Source: CALMEH01 sp964548225
Lineage (GTDB): Bacteria; Acidobacteriota; Blastocatellia; Pyrinomonadales; Pyrinomonadaceae
DNA: 41,139 nucleotides
Direction of reading: 5' to 3'
Assembly: GCA_964548225.1 (NCBI GenBank)
Contig: CAZJQP010000041.1
Location: 1-41,139 of the forward strand
A program made the translations under genes and the position numbers. The notes under the pieces were generated by a model. It searched no databases. It saw only the letters and a program-made list of their open reading frames with translations, and was not told the DNA's origin. Below, piece by piece: positions 25,301 to 33,384 of the stretch; position 1 is the stretch's first letter; each line of letters opens with the position of its first letter.

Positions 25301-25588
25301 CCGGGCGATTTTACGGGCGACGGCAAAACCGATATGGCTTTCTTCCGACCTTCAAACGGAAATTGGTTTGTTTTGAGAAGCGAAGATTTTTCATTTTATG
25401 CTTTTCCGTTCGGCGCAAACGGCGATGCTCCGGTGGCGGGAGATTATGATGGCGACGGTAAGTTTGATGCCGGAGTTTTTCGTGCGTCAACCGCGACTTG
25501 GTTCGTTCAGCGTTCGACGGCGGGAACATTGATTCAAACATTCGGAATTGCCGGAGATATTCCGACTCCGGGCATTTTCGTTCCGTAA
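22391..25588 (+). CDS. Subtilisin-like serine protease (S8) with six VCBS repeats
   Basis: A 1065-residue secreted protease starting at GTG 22391, with AAGAGGT about 7 nt upstream. Residues 6-24 are a signal or anchor helix. Residues about 110-300 look like a propeptide region. The S8 catalytic domain spans about 320-640, with Asp340 (VAVVDDGVS), His374/His376 (GGHGHINASIIAGN; the usual Thr of HGTH is missing), Asn in NNSWGN and Ser577 (GTSHAAPQVAGAAALF). A beta-sandwich follows (VTLVWTDPPGTADPALVNNL). Residues 792-1065 hold six VCBS calcium-loop repeats, the same number as the protein at 16963-17940. It likely degrades or processes extracellular protein. Confidence 0.93.
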   Translation: MKNYKYIVGAFLVFCGVMLLLFILSSKNFKTEAQEVNSKNNSFEKFAVKDAVTEEIRGAEKEFFRVSVNNSGDRNEIRKYGVIIEDYNSFVVISKKKNADLSKLKLQSQPIETTIHLPNSNFEPIKNSPPQTIKPNDESASNPSGKDYYIVQFGSLATDEWLESLRGAGAEVLQYVPHQAFFVYADGAAISKISNHSRVRWVGRYLPEQKLSPALRSFMANAEGERKMFDVAVFNRANLTEVRARLENLTSGKILTEMRMPNNFFNVLRVEIPLGDVEKIAAISDVVRIDQYEKPQAEDERAAQIVAGNYTSPTAISPPGYNPLTQFGVDGTNVTVAVVDDGVSVTGNGGFYLTPNNTIDGPLRGATTGASGGHGHINASIIAGNTPFGALDPLNYNYGIGIAPKTNIINIPFLKSGNTTTDLQAVDDTLNTAGPNGVKGSITNNSWGNGTNGNAYDSYAAQYDGYVQDASIAASFDPMTIIFSAGNSGTSGLTRPKVSKNTISVANSENIRTEFSATGADNMDDLRSTSSRGIAADGRIKPDITAPGSFITGSRSGSCASVSSCFDANHAYSTGTSHAAPQVAGAAALFTQFWKNNNGGNNPTPSLIKASIINTGQEMNGSLTNTAIPNGNEGWGRIFLKNMFDTTVPIKRINQTQEFSNPGENVVYTGTVGNSAKPFRVTLVWTDPPGTADPALVNNLDLIVQVGANTYNGNVFTNGVSTTGGNNSTIDNVENVFLPAGIPAGTQITITVKATALNGNGILGNADSTDQHFSLVGYNFTEQAVTVRSPFDYDGDGKTDLSIFRPALGEWWYQKSSNGGNFAAQFGSSTDKIVPADYTGDGKTDFAFFRPSSGQWFILRSEDFSFFAFPLGVGTDVPVPADYDGDGKADAAVFRPSTLTWFINKSTGGTDIITFGATGDKPIVADYDGDQKADIAIYRTSGGVSEWWIRRSSNGSVFAAQFGASTDKPVPGDFTGDGKTDMAFFRPSNGNWFVLRSEDFSFYAFPFGANGDAPVAGDYDGDGKFDAGVFRASTATWFVQRSTAGTLIQTFGIAGDIPTPGIFVP

Positions 25589-25623
25589 AATAAATCGGCG
25601 GAACGAAGAAAAAATCAAAAATT

Positions 25624-25677
25624 CTCTTACTTTTAGTTGTTTGTAGTGTTATAACTAAAGGTAAGAGGATTTTTTTT
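25624..25677 (+). terminator. Terminator/attenuator hairpin overlapping the next start
   Basis: 25624-25638 pairs with 25653-25667 (15 bp, one G-U pair), followed by eight T at 25670-25677. It is a textbook rho-independent shape after the protease gene. The right arm contains the AGAGGA ribosome site, and the T run contains the TTG start, of the downstream gene. Confidence 0.78.
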
Positions 25678-27079
25678 GAGCAACATCGCATCTGTAAAAA
25701 CGGCGGAAACATCTGCCGCAGAAACTATTTCAGGCAAAAACGTGAGCATTCGCGTTTCGCCGAACGGTTATTTTTCCGCAATTTTTTTGGCGACATTCTT
25801 TGCCGCATTTCTGATTTATCTCGAATACGATTGGTCAGCCGCGATTGTTTTTGCGGCGGCTTGGATTTTTTTGCCGTATTTTTTGTGGACGGATAAAATC
25901 GTTTTTGACGGCAAACGTCTGACACGAACGGGTGTTTTGCCGCGTCTTTGGGCAACTGCAAATAATTCGCGGATTCGTCTGCGTGTTTCGGAAATCGAAC
26001 AAGTTGAAACGCAAGCACTTCGCGCACTCAAACGCGGCGGAAATGTATTTTACCGCTATCGGACTTCGGTGCAGGGCAAAGGTTTGCATTTTGCGTTTGC
26101 TTCGGGCGGCGAAGAATACCGCGATATTATTAATCGGCTTTTTAATGCTTTACCTGAAAATGTTATGGATAATCGTTCGCTTGAATTGCGCGATTATTTG
26201 GCAGAACCGAAGGAAACTTTAACCAAAGCGCGGTTTGCAAAAATTCCTTCGGATGATGTTTTGGAAGATTCTCTGAAAATTATCGAAAAAAGCGGCATCC
26301 GCAAACTGAAGGAAATCAGCGAAGCGGAAGAGGAAAAGGCAGATTATTTGCGGCGGCTTGCCAATGAATTGCGGCTTGCCGGATATTTTTTGCAATCGCT
26401 CGAAGCCTTTCGCCGCGCCTTGCTTTTGAAACCGCGCGATGGTTGGCTTTTATTTGAATTTGCGCGTTGTTTGTATTCTTTTGCAGGTTCGGAACGCAAT
26501 GCACGATACCAACGCCGTGCTGTTGCCGCGCTTCGTTTGGCGGAAAAACGTGCCAACGGCGACGGCGAATTGCTGGCGCGTTTGGGCGAAAGTTTTTTTC
26601 AATACGGCGACCAACGGCGGGCGCAAAAAGTTTTCCAAAAATCGCAGGAAGCCAAAGAAGAAAACTTTCGTGCCTTTCGCGGAATGGCTGAAATCGCTTT
26701 GCGCGAAGGCAAAATCGCCTACGTCATCCATCATTTTTCCGCCGCTTTTCGCTTTGCCGACACAAACGCTCTGCGGCGTTGGACAAACGGCGAAACCGAA
26801 TATTTTTCGCGTCTGAACTCGGACGAAGAATATATGGATTTGGAAATCAGCCGCATAAAATTTCTCGAAACGCTCGAAAACACGAAGAAATCTACGCTTC
26901 GGATCGCCTTTTTCGGCTTTCCCGCCATACTTTTCGGGGTTGTATTATCAGAAGACCTCGTTTCCAACATCGGTTGGGCAATATCTTCAATCGCGCTAAT
27001 CGTTTGGGGGGGCGTGTCTTTAAGCCGAAAAGTTTTCGCCGAACGAATTCCGTTTGAATTGCTTGCTGAAGAAGATTAA
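25676..27079 (+). CDS. Membrane-anchored TPR-like hypothetical protein
   Basis: A 467-residue protein. Start TTG 25676 is supported by AGAGGA 6 nt upstream, but both lie in a terminator-like hairpin; GTG 25742 is an alternative. Two adjoining helices at about 33-65 (YFSAIFLATFFAAFLIYLEY; AAIVFAAAWIFLPYFLW) precede a PH-like region (KIVFDGKRLTRTGVLPRLWA). Residues about 200-380 are TPR-like (LRLAGYFLQSLEAFRRALLL; LLARLGESFFQYGDQRRAQK). Two more hydrophobic segments lie near 405-450. I do not recognise a family. It may be produced only when the hairpin is relieved, for example by coupling to protease translation. Confidence 0.72.
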   Translation: MSNIASVKTAETSAAETISGKNVSIRVSPNGYFSAIFLATFFAAFLIYLEYDWSAAIVFAAAWIFLPYFLWTDKIVFDGKRLTRTGVLPRLWATANNSRIRLRVSEIEQVETQALRALKRGGNVFYRYRTSVQGKGLHFAFASGGEEYRDIINRLFNALPENVMDNRSLELRDYLAEPKETLTKARFAKIPSDDVLEDSLKIIEKSGIRKLKEISEAEEEKADYLRRLANELRLAGYFLQSLEAFRRALLLKPRDGWLLFEFARCLYSFAGSERNARYQRRAVAALRLAEKRANGDGELLARLGESFFQYGDQRRAQKVFQKSQEAKEENFRAFRGMAEIALREGKIAYVIHHFSAAFRFADTNALRRWTNGETEYFSRLNSDEEYMDLEISRIKFLETLENTKKSTLRIAFFGFPAILFGVVLSEDLVSNIGWAISSIALIVWGGVSLSRKVFAERIPFELLAEED

Positions 27080-27110
27080 AAGTAAAAAAAGAATTCGGAT
27101 TTTTACTTTT
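27078..27110. terminator. Weak A/T hairpin after the TPR-like gene
   Basis: AAAAGTAAAAA (27078-27088) pairs with TTTTTACTTTT (27100-27110), 11 bp made almost only of A-T pairs and overlapping the stop codon. A possible terminator, but composition alone could give it. The rest of 27111-27223 holds nothing I can assign. Confidence 0.4.
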
Positions 27111-27223
27111 TACTTACAAAAGGCGTATTATGTTCGTGTTATTTAATTGAAGGTTGATTCCCAACGCTGAAAAATCAATGTTTAATCATTAATCTAATTC
27201 GTTTTTTGTCTGATTTTCCATAA

Positions 27224-27413
27224 TAGACCTCTTGCCAAAGTTATGGCAATTTTACGGCTGTGCCGTCCGATGTGCGGAAGGTCTCCGACCTTCCGACACC
27301 ATGTTTTTATGCGGGCTATGCCCTGATACAAACAACTTTCGGCGGGGCAGAGCCGCCGCCGCACATCAAGCGGCACATCCGCAAAAAACGTGATTACTTT
27401 TGCAAGAGGTCTA
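27224..27413. repeat. Foldback (MITE-like) element B, TAGACCTCTTGC ends
   Basis: The 18-nt ends at 27224-27241 and 27396-27413 are reverse complements at 17 of 18 positions (TAGACCTCTTGC then AAAGT). A TA is at both outer edges, compatible with TA-target elements. The interior is a chain of palindromes (CGGCTGTGCCG; GGAAGGTCTCCGACCTTCC; GGGCTATGCCC; CGGCGGGGCAGAGCCGCCG). The block 27255-27295 matches 35 of 41 bases in element A at 8366-8406 although the ends differ. No transposase is present, and it lies 70 nt upstream of the giant secreted-protein gene. Confidence 0.85.
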
Positions 27414-27483
27414 ATTTGAATTTTAAGAATTTTAATTCTTTCACCTTTATAAATCCGTGTATCCCCGAAGGAGTTGTAAATAG

Positions 27484-30400
27484 ATGTCTATTAAAAATTT
27501 TTCGAAACGCCCCGTTTTTCTTTCTTTATCAATTATTTTCGTGTTTGCGTTTGTCGTTTTTGTTCAAAACAGCGCGTTCGTGAATGAAATTTTCACGACC
27601 GAAGCCGCCGCGTCAAAAAATGAAACGCAAAATTCTTTGCTTTTGCCGACGATGACGGCGGATAATAACGACACGCTCGTAACCGACGTTGACGGCGACG
27701 GGCGCGTTGACCCGGGCGATACGATTCAATATACCGTTACAATTAATAACTCTGCCGGAGTCGGCGTGGGAAATGATGCCCTCGGCGTAACTTTCAGCGA
27801 AACACTCAGTAACGACACGACGCTTGTCGGCGGTTCGCTCAATGCTTCGCCGATTGCCGGAAACGATACTTTTGCGGTTACGGGCAATTTGCAAATCCAA
27901 GTGCCGGACGGCGCAAACGATGTTCTCGCCAACGACTTTGACCCCGACACCAACTCAAATGCCGGATTGACCGCTTCGGGCGGCACGACCAGCGCACAGG
28001 GCGGAAATGTAACCATCAATGCCAACGGTAGTTTCAGCTACAATCCGCCGCCCGGCTTTGAAGGCACGGACACTTTTACTTACACCGTCACGGACGCGGG
28101 CGGTGCAACCAACACGGCGACAATTACTTTTAATGTGTCGGGAATGATTTGGTTCGTCAATAACAACGCGGCGGCTTGCACGACTTTGGCGGCAGGTTGC
28201 GGCAGATTGACCAATCCGTTCTCAACACTCGCCGCGTTTGTCGCGCTGAACAACGGCACAGGCAACAATCCGGCGGCAAACGACAATATTTTTATCTTTG
28301 AAAGCGCAACCGCTTACACGGGCGGCGTTACATTGCTTTCAGGACAAAAACTCATCGGACAAGACGCAACCGCGACGCTTTCGGCGATTTCAGGCATCAT
28401 GCCCGCGATGTTTAGCGACGCGCTTCCCGCAATGAACACGGGAGGCAATGCTTCAACGATTCAAAACGCGGCGGGCAACGGCGTAACTTTAGGAAGCGGC
28501 AACGCGATTCGCGGTTTTACGGCAAGCAATTCGAGCAGTTCGTCAATCAGCGGTTCATCCTTCGGCACGGTAACAATCGCCGATGTGATTATCAATACCA
28601 ACGCACAGGCTTTGAGTTTGACGACCGGAACAGTTGCCGGAGCGGGCTTTAACTCAATAACTTCAACGGGCGGCGCGAGAAATATTTCGCTGACGGGCGT
28701 TCTCGGCACTTTGAATATGGGCGGCGGCGCACTTTCGGGCGCAACGGGCGAAGCATTTTTCGTTTCCGGCGGCACGGGCGCGTTGGATTACGACGGCACT
28801 TTTACGAAAAGCTCGACCGGCAGTATCATTCTCATCACCGCACATTCCGGCGGCACGATTGATTTGAGCGGAAATATTTCCTGCACCGGCTCGTGCGGCA
28901 ATGGCATCAATATCGGCAGTAACACGGGCGGCACGATAAACTTAGGCGGTGCGACAAAAACCATCAGCACGGGCGCGAATCCGGCGGTCTTACTGCAAAC
29001 CAACACGGGAACGACAATAAATTTCTCAAACGGCGGTTTGGACATTGACACAACGAGCGGCACAGGCTTTACGGCAACGGGCGGCGGCACAATCAATGTT
29101 ACAACGGGCGCAAATCCGAATACGATTGATTCGACGACCGGCACGGCTTTAAACGTGGCGAACACGACCATCGGCGCGAGCGGTCTGACGTTTCGAAGCA
29201 TTGCAAAGAATGGCGGCACAAATAACGGCATAATTCTAAACAATGCGGGTTCGGGCGCATTCACGGTTACAGGCACCGGCGGAGCCGGTTCCGGCGGAAC
29301 ACTGCAAAACATTGTCGGCGCGGATGCCGTCAGTTTGAATACGACCGGCGGACTGGTAACGCTGAACAGTATGATCATTCAGGACATCACAGCGTCCACC
29401 GATGCAACTGATGCTCTTCAGACCCACACCGGTGTGGATGCTATCCACGGACGGACTATCAACGGCGGTTTAACGATGACCAATAGCACGATTCAACGCA
29501 TCAGCGATAACGCCATCAATGGAACTGTGGATGCCGTTCCGGTAACGAGTAGCCCGACTGCGACAACTTGGAGCGGACTTACCATCACTAATAGCACGTT
29601 CCAAAACACGAACCGCTTCAACGTTGCCGGTCGCGGCGATGCCACCAACGAATCCGCCATCATCATCTGGGGTATCAAAGGCACAGTTTCCATTACCGGC
29701 AGCACTTTCCAAAATTGCAGTAGCGGTATTGATTTTAGAACCGACACCAGCGGCACGCTCGATATGACCGCGCAGAGCAACACCTTCAATACGCTTTATA
29801 AAGAAATCGGCACAAACAGTGTTGGACGTTTCGGTATCAGCGTCGTCCAACTCGGTTCGGTAACCTCGACCGTGCGCGTCGGCGATTGGCAGAATGAAAC
29901 AAATGCGGTGTTGGGTAATACCTTCACGAACGGTGGAAATGTGGCGGGAATTCAGATTGTCTCCGACACCGACTCGACCGGCAATCTGAAAGCTGAAGTC
30001 GCCAAAAACACCTTCACCGTTACCGACCATTCTTCGCCCGGACAACCGCCCTTAAACACTATCTATAACTTCCCGCAGAGCGGCGTGCTTTATCGCAATT
30101 TAGGCTCCGGTAATTTTGAAGGCATTTTCGCCGCCAACATCTTTGACCAAGCAATGCACGCCAATGGCGGATTGGGTCAGTTGTCGCTGATCGCCGAAAA
30201 AGGTGATTCCGAGTTTATTGTCCGTAACAATACGTTTGGATTGCCCTGGGATTTGCCGATGGAAATCCGCGCCGACGGACAACTTGGACAGAACAGTTGC
30301 AAAGTCCTAATCACGGGAAATACGCACATTGACGGCATTGTGGGCGATGGAACTACCGATCTGGGCGGGCAATCGCCATATGGCTCCTCATATGTGCAAG

Positions 30401-32658
30401 TGCGAAACAACGGCAGAATGGACTTGACCCTGCAGAACGAAGCAACACCGTTGGGATTGACCGACACCTCTTCTGCGACAGGTTCCGCTTCGCTTTACGT
30501 TCAGACGACCAGTGCCGGAGACATCCTGAATCTTTTTATGCAAAACATTCAGGGACCGCGCGGCTATCGCTTAATACAGAGTGCCGGCACGACCTTCAAC
30601 CTGTTCCGCAACGGCTCAGGAGGCGGGACAGCGCAAACCGTCTTACAGGACAACAACAATCGCGGCGGTGGCGGCGTTGATACGACCAATCCGCCAACAG
30701 TAACGGCAACCGGCACAATTACGCTTTCAAACACTGCGCCGATGCTCCCGAACATTACGCCGAGCATTGCGCCGATTTCGGAGTCGGGAGAAAGCAAGAC
30801 AATCGGCAATTTGAGCTTACCGCTTAACTCTTATCAAACGCCTTCGGAAATTTTGGCGATGCTTGAGCCTTTTATTGAATATTCGGCAACGACCGACACA
30901 ATTATCGCGCAAGCGGAGATAAAAGACCGCAACGCGAGTGTGAACGAAACTGTTTCTTCGGACGATAACGAAGCAAGAAGGAGCCACACACCCCTTGACA
31001 GTAGTATTTCTGCCTTCCTGAGCGAACTCGCTGATAAATTTACCGAAGCAATCTCGCCGACGGTTTATTCGCAGGAAACCGCGAAAACCGAAGTTGCGAA
31101 CATTTCGGGCGAAACCGTTACGGTCAACGGCGCAGGCGGCGGCTTTACGCTTCCGGCAACTAAGTCAGTAACGATTACTTTCCGCGCTACAGTCAACAAT
31201 ACGCCAATCGGTTTGACGCAAGTGCAAACGCAAGGCACGGTTTCGGGCAGTAATTTCTCGAATGTTTTGACCAACGACCCCGCAACCGGAACGGCAAACG
31301 ATGCGACTGTTACGCTGATTGATTCGACAACCGTCACGGTCTCGTCGTCGCAGAATCCTTCGATTACCGGACAATCGGTAACATTTACGGCAACGCTCAC
31401 GGGCGCACCCGTTCACGCGACAGGCGATCCTAGCGGAACGGTTCAATTTTTTGATAACGGCGTGGCACTCGGCGCACCGCAAACTGTTTCGGCAGGCGCG
31501 GCGAATGATAACACCGGCACGGCGACTTTTACGACCAGTAGTTTGACGGAGGGAAGTCATCCGATAACCGCAACTTTTAGTGGCGGCGGCGGATTTAATG
31601 CCAACAATACGTCGAACACGCTCAATCAGACAGTCGGCAATACGGCAGTTTGGGACGGTTCGGCAAGTGCGGATTGGAACACGGCGGCGAATTGGACGAC
31701 CAACGGCGTTCCATCGTTGGTAACACACGACGTTTCGATTCCGGCGGCAGGTGTAATCAATAACCCGACGATTTCGGCATCCGATGTTTCGGTCAATAAT
31801 CTGACGCTTGCGGCTGGCAGAACCTTGACGATTAACAGTAATCGGACGCTGAACATCGCCGGAGTTTTGACGATGAACGGCAACAACATTGATGCTTCGA
31901 ACGGTGTTCTCGCGCTCGGCACGGGCGCGACGATTGTGCGAACATCGGGAAGCGTTCTCGGCAATTTCGATAAATCTTTCGCCGCAACGGGTGCGTTTGT
32001 CTATCACGTCGGCACGGCGACGGGTTATTCGCCTGTCAACGTCAATATCACGGCGTTAGCGACGAATCCTTCAACGCTTCGGGTTCGTGCAAACGACGGA
32101 ACTGCGCCAGCCACACCGCCGATTGCCGACGCAACATCACTCGACCGTTATTGGACTTTGACCGAAACGGGCGATTTAACGGCGAACGTCGTCTTTAATT
32201 ATCTGACGGCGGATGTTGACGGCAACGAAAATAATTACAGAGTGTTCCGCGTTATCGGTGCGACAGCGGTAGGATTTCCAAACGCTCCACCGTGTCCGGG
32301 CGCGGGAAGTCCGTGTGTTGACCCGGGCGTAAACACGATTACGGTCAATGGCTTGCAGACGTTTTCAAATTGGACGGCGGGCGAACTCGCGCCCGTTGCG
32401 GCAAATGTTGCGGTCGGCGGAAGAATTTTCGATGCCGAAGGTCGTGCGGTTGCCAGAGCGGAAATTATTTTGATTGACGCAAACGGCAACATTCGCACAG
32501 CGCGTTCAAATCCGTTCGGCTACTATCGTTTTGAAGATGTCGAAACCGGCGCAAATTATACGATCAATATTACGCATAAACAATATCAATTCACTCCGCA
32601 AATTATCTCTGTTACGGAAGATTTGCAGGAATTGAATTTTACGGCGTTACCCGAATAA
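27484..32658 (+). CDS. Giant secreted repeat/Ig-like protein (1724 aa)
   Basis: A 1724-residue exported protein. AAGGAG about 10 nt upstream fixes ATG 27484. Residues 12-30 are a signal helix. Domains in order: a DUF11-like repeat (VDGDGRVDPGDTIQYTVTIN, about 60-110); a cadherin/Ig-like domain (SFSYNPPPGFEGTDTFTYTV, about 115-225); a very long parallel-beta-helix-like region rich in Gly, Thr and Asn (about 230-1090); a bacterial Ig-like domain (SQNPSITGQSVTFTATLTG, about 1282-1375); a beta-rich stretch; and a C-terminal carboxypeptidase-regulatory-like module (VAVGGRIFDAEGRAVARAEI, 1640-1724). The C-terminal module recurs in the 377-residue protein downstream. Likely a surface or secreted adhesin; ligand unknown. 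Confidence 0.88.
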   Translation: MSIKNFSKRPVFLSLSIIFVFAFVVFVQNSAFVNEIFTTEAAASKNETQNSLLLPTMTADNNDTLVTDVDGDGRVDPGDTIQYTVTINNSAGVGVGNDALGVTFSETLSNDTTLVGGSLNASPIAGNDTFAVTGNLQIQVPDGANDVLANDFDPDTNSNAGLTASGGTTSAQGGNVTINANGSFSYNPPPGFEGTDTFTYTVTDAGGATNTATITFNVSGMIWFVNNNAAACTTLAAGCGRLTNPFSTLAAFVALNNGTGNNPAANDNIFIFESATAYTGGVTLLSGQKLIGQDATATLSAISGIMPAMFSDALPAMNTGGNASTIQNAAGNGVTLGSGNAIRGFTASNSSSSSISGSSFGTVTIADVIINTNAQALSLTTGTVAGAGFNSITSTGGARNISLTGVLGTLNMGGGALSGATGEAFFVSGGTGALDYDGTFTKSSTGSIILITAHSGGTIDLSGNISCTGSCGNGINIGSNTGGTINLGGATKTISTGANPAVLLQTNTGTTINFSNGGLDIDTTSGTGFTATGGGTINVTTGANPNTIDSTTGTALNVANTTIGASGLTFRSIAKNGGTNNGIILNNAGSGAFTVTGTGGAGSGGTLQNIVGADAVSLNTTGGLVTLNSMIIQDITASTDATDALQTHTGVDAIHGRTINGGLTMTNSTIQRISDNAINGTVDAVPVTSSPTATTWSGLTITNSTFQNTNRFNVAGRGDATNESAIIIWGIKGTVSITGSTFQNCSSGIDFRTDTSGTLDMTAQSNTFNTLYKEIGTNSVGRFGISVVQLGSVTSTVRVGDWQNETNAVLGNTFTNGGNVAGIQIVSDTDSTGNLKAEVAKNTFTVTDHSSPGQPPLNTIYNFPQSGVLYRNLGSGNFEGIFAANIFDQAMHANGGLGQLSLIAEKGDSEFIVRNNTFGLPWDLPMEIRADGQLGQNSCKVLITGNTHIDGIVGDGTTDLGGQSPYGSSYVQVRNNGRMDLTLQNEATPLGLTDTSSATGSASLYVQTTSAGDILNLFMQNIQGPRGYRLIQSAGTTFNLFRNGSGGGTAQTVLQDNNNRGGGGVDTTNPPTVTATGTITLSNTAPMLPNITPSIAPISESGESKTIGNLSLPLNSYQTPSEILAMLEPFIEYSATTDTIIAQAEIKDRNASVNETVSSDDNEARRSHTPLDSSISAFLSELADKFTEAISPTVYSQETAKTEVANISGETVTVNGAGGGFTLPATKSVTITFRATVNNTPIGLTQVQTQGTVSGSNFSNVLTNDPATGTANDATVTLIDSTTVTVSSSQNPSITGQSVTFTATLTGAPVHATGDPSGTVQFFDNGVALGAPQTVSAGAANDNTGTATFTTSSLTEGSHPITATFSGGGGFNANNTSNTLNQTVGNTAVWDGSASADWNTAANWTTNGVPSLVTHDVSIPAAGVINNPTISASDVSVNNLTLAAGRTLTINSNRTLNIAGVLTMNGNNIDASNGVLALGTGATIVRTSGSVLGNFDKSFAATGAFVYHVGTATGYSPVNVNITALATNPSTLRVRANDGTAPATPPIADATSLDRYWTLTETGDLTANVVFNYLTADVDGNENNYRVFRVIGATAVGFPNAPPCPGAGSPCVDPGVNTITVNGLQTFSNWTAGELAPVAANVAVGGRIFDAEGRAVARAEIILIDANGNIRTARSNPFGYYRFEDVETGANYTINITHKQYQFTPQIISVTEDLQELNFTALPE

Positions 32659-32690
32659 GGTAAAAGGACAGATTTATTTTTATCAATCAT

Positions 32691-32761
32691 AACCACAAAA
32701 TACACGGAAATGCCCAAAACAGGTTGATTCTTTTCGTGTATTTTTGTTTTTTTTCGTGGTT
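32691..32761. repeat. Dispersed AACCAC...GTGGTT hairpin, copy 3
   Basis: AACCACAAAATACACGGAAA pairs imperfectly with the run ending GTATTTTTGTTTTTTTTCGTGGTT (given in parts: TTTTCGTGTA, then TTTTCGTGGTT). It lies just after the giant gene and is the closest copy to that at 7738-7812; it may act as its terminator. Confidence 0.72.
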
Positions 32762-32805
32762 CCATCTTAAAATAAATTTGTCCCATTACTTAATTTTAAT
32801 AATTA

Positions 32806-33384
32806 ACTCACCTTACGCGGAGCGCAAATTTTCGATTTGTCGTTTTCAACAACAAAAAGCGGCAAACTATCGGCAAAAAACTCCCAATTATCATCAAAAG
32901 TTGCGGAACTATCGGAAAAAACTGTGAAACTATCAACAAAAGTTGGTGAACTATCGCCTTAAGTTCACCAACTACCACCGTAAGTTGATGAACTAACGCC
33001 GTAAGTTGATGAACTATCGCTGTAAGTAGATCAACTATCACGGTAAGTAAATGAACTATCGCTGTAAGTTGATGAACTATCGCTGTAAGTAGGTGAACTA
33101 TCGTTGTAAGTAGATCAACTAACGGCGTTAGTTGATCTACTTACCGCGATAATTTACTGCCGAACATTGAAAATACCTCAATAAACATCGTTATTTCACG
33201 AACTTTCGCAAGTTTTAAGACCTTTTCCGTCCGATAAAGTCGCACATAATAGCAAGGTTTTCCAAAGGAAACAGGAAAGAGAATAAAATATGCGCGGCAA
33301 GCAAATATTTTCGATTAACAAATCAACCTTTTCGCGGAAAGCCTCGTGAACTGAGCTAAAATCCCAAAACCGCGTAAGGTGAGT
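32806..33384. repeat. 579-bp element F bounded by 15-bp inverted repeats
   Basis: ACTCACCTTACGCGG at 32806-32820 and its perfect reverse complement at 33370-33384 bound a 579-bp interval; flanking AATTA/TAATT extends the match. The interval contains 21-bp array 2 and no intact gene. The ends look like insertion-sequence ends, but no transposase reading frame remains. A separate hairpin CACGAAAC...GTTTCGTG lies just outside at 33403-33428. Confidence 0.72.
32864..33144. repeat. Degenerate 21-bp tandem array 2 (13 units)
   Basis: The anchor AACTATCG or a close variant recurs at 32865, 32886, 32907, 32928, 32949, 32970, 32991, 33012, 33033, 33054, 33075, 33096 and 33117, exactly 21 bp apart each time with no indel. 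The consensus unit is GTAAGTTGATGAACTATCGC plus one base. Its core AGTTGATGAACT is nearly palindromic; palindromes occur at 32941-32952/32962-32973 and, at the end, a 39-nt perfect inverted repeat at 33106-33144. The minus strand has a stop-free heptad frame (AIVHQLT) but no good start. Confidence 0.88.

Noticed and set aside
29378..30720. Horizontally acquired segment inside the giant gene
   Set aside because: Codon use looks a little different from the flanks, but low-complexity composition makes this unreliable by eye.
31165..32007. 280-codon minus-strand frame opposite the giant gene
   Set aside because: Arg/Cys-rich shadow of a low-complexity coding region; several such frames occur opposite the same gene.
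32864..33144. Possible CRISPR array or coding heptad protein on the minus strand
   Set aside because: A 21-bp period is too short for CRISPR. The open heptad frame is expected for any stop-free repeat whose length is a multiple of three, and the only starts are internal, so I did not call a gene.
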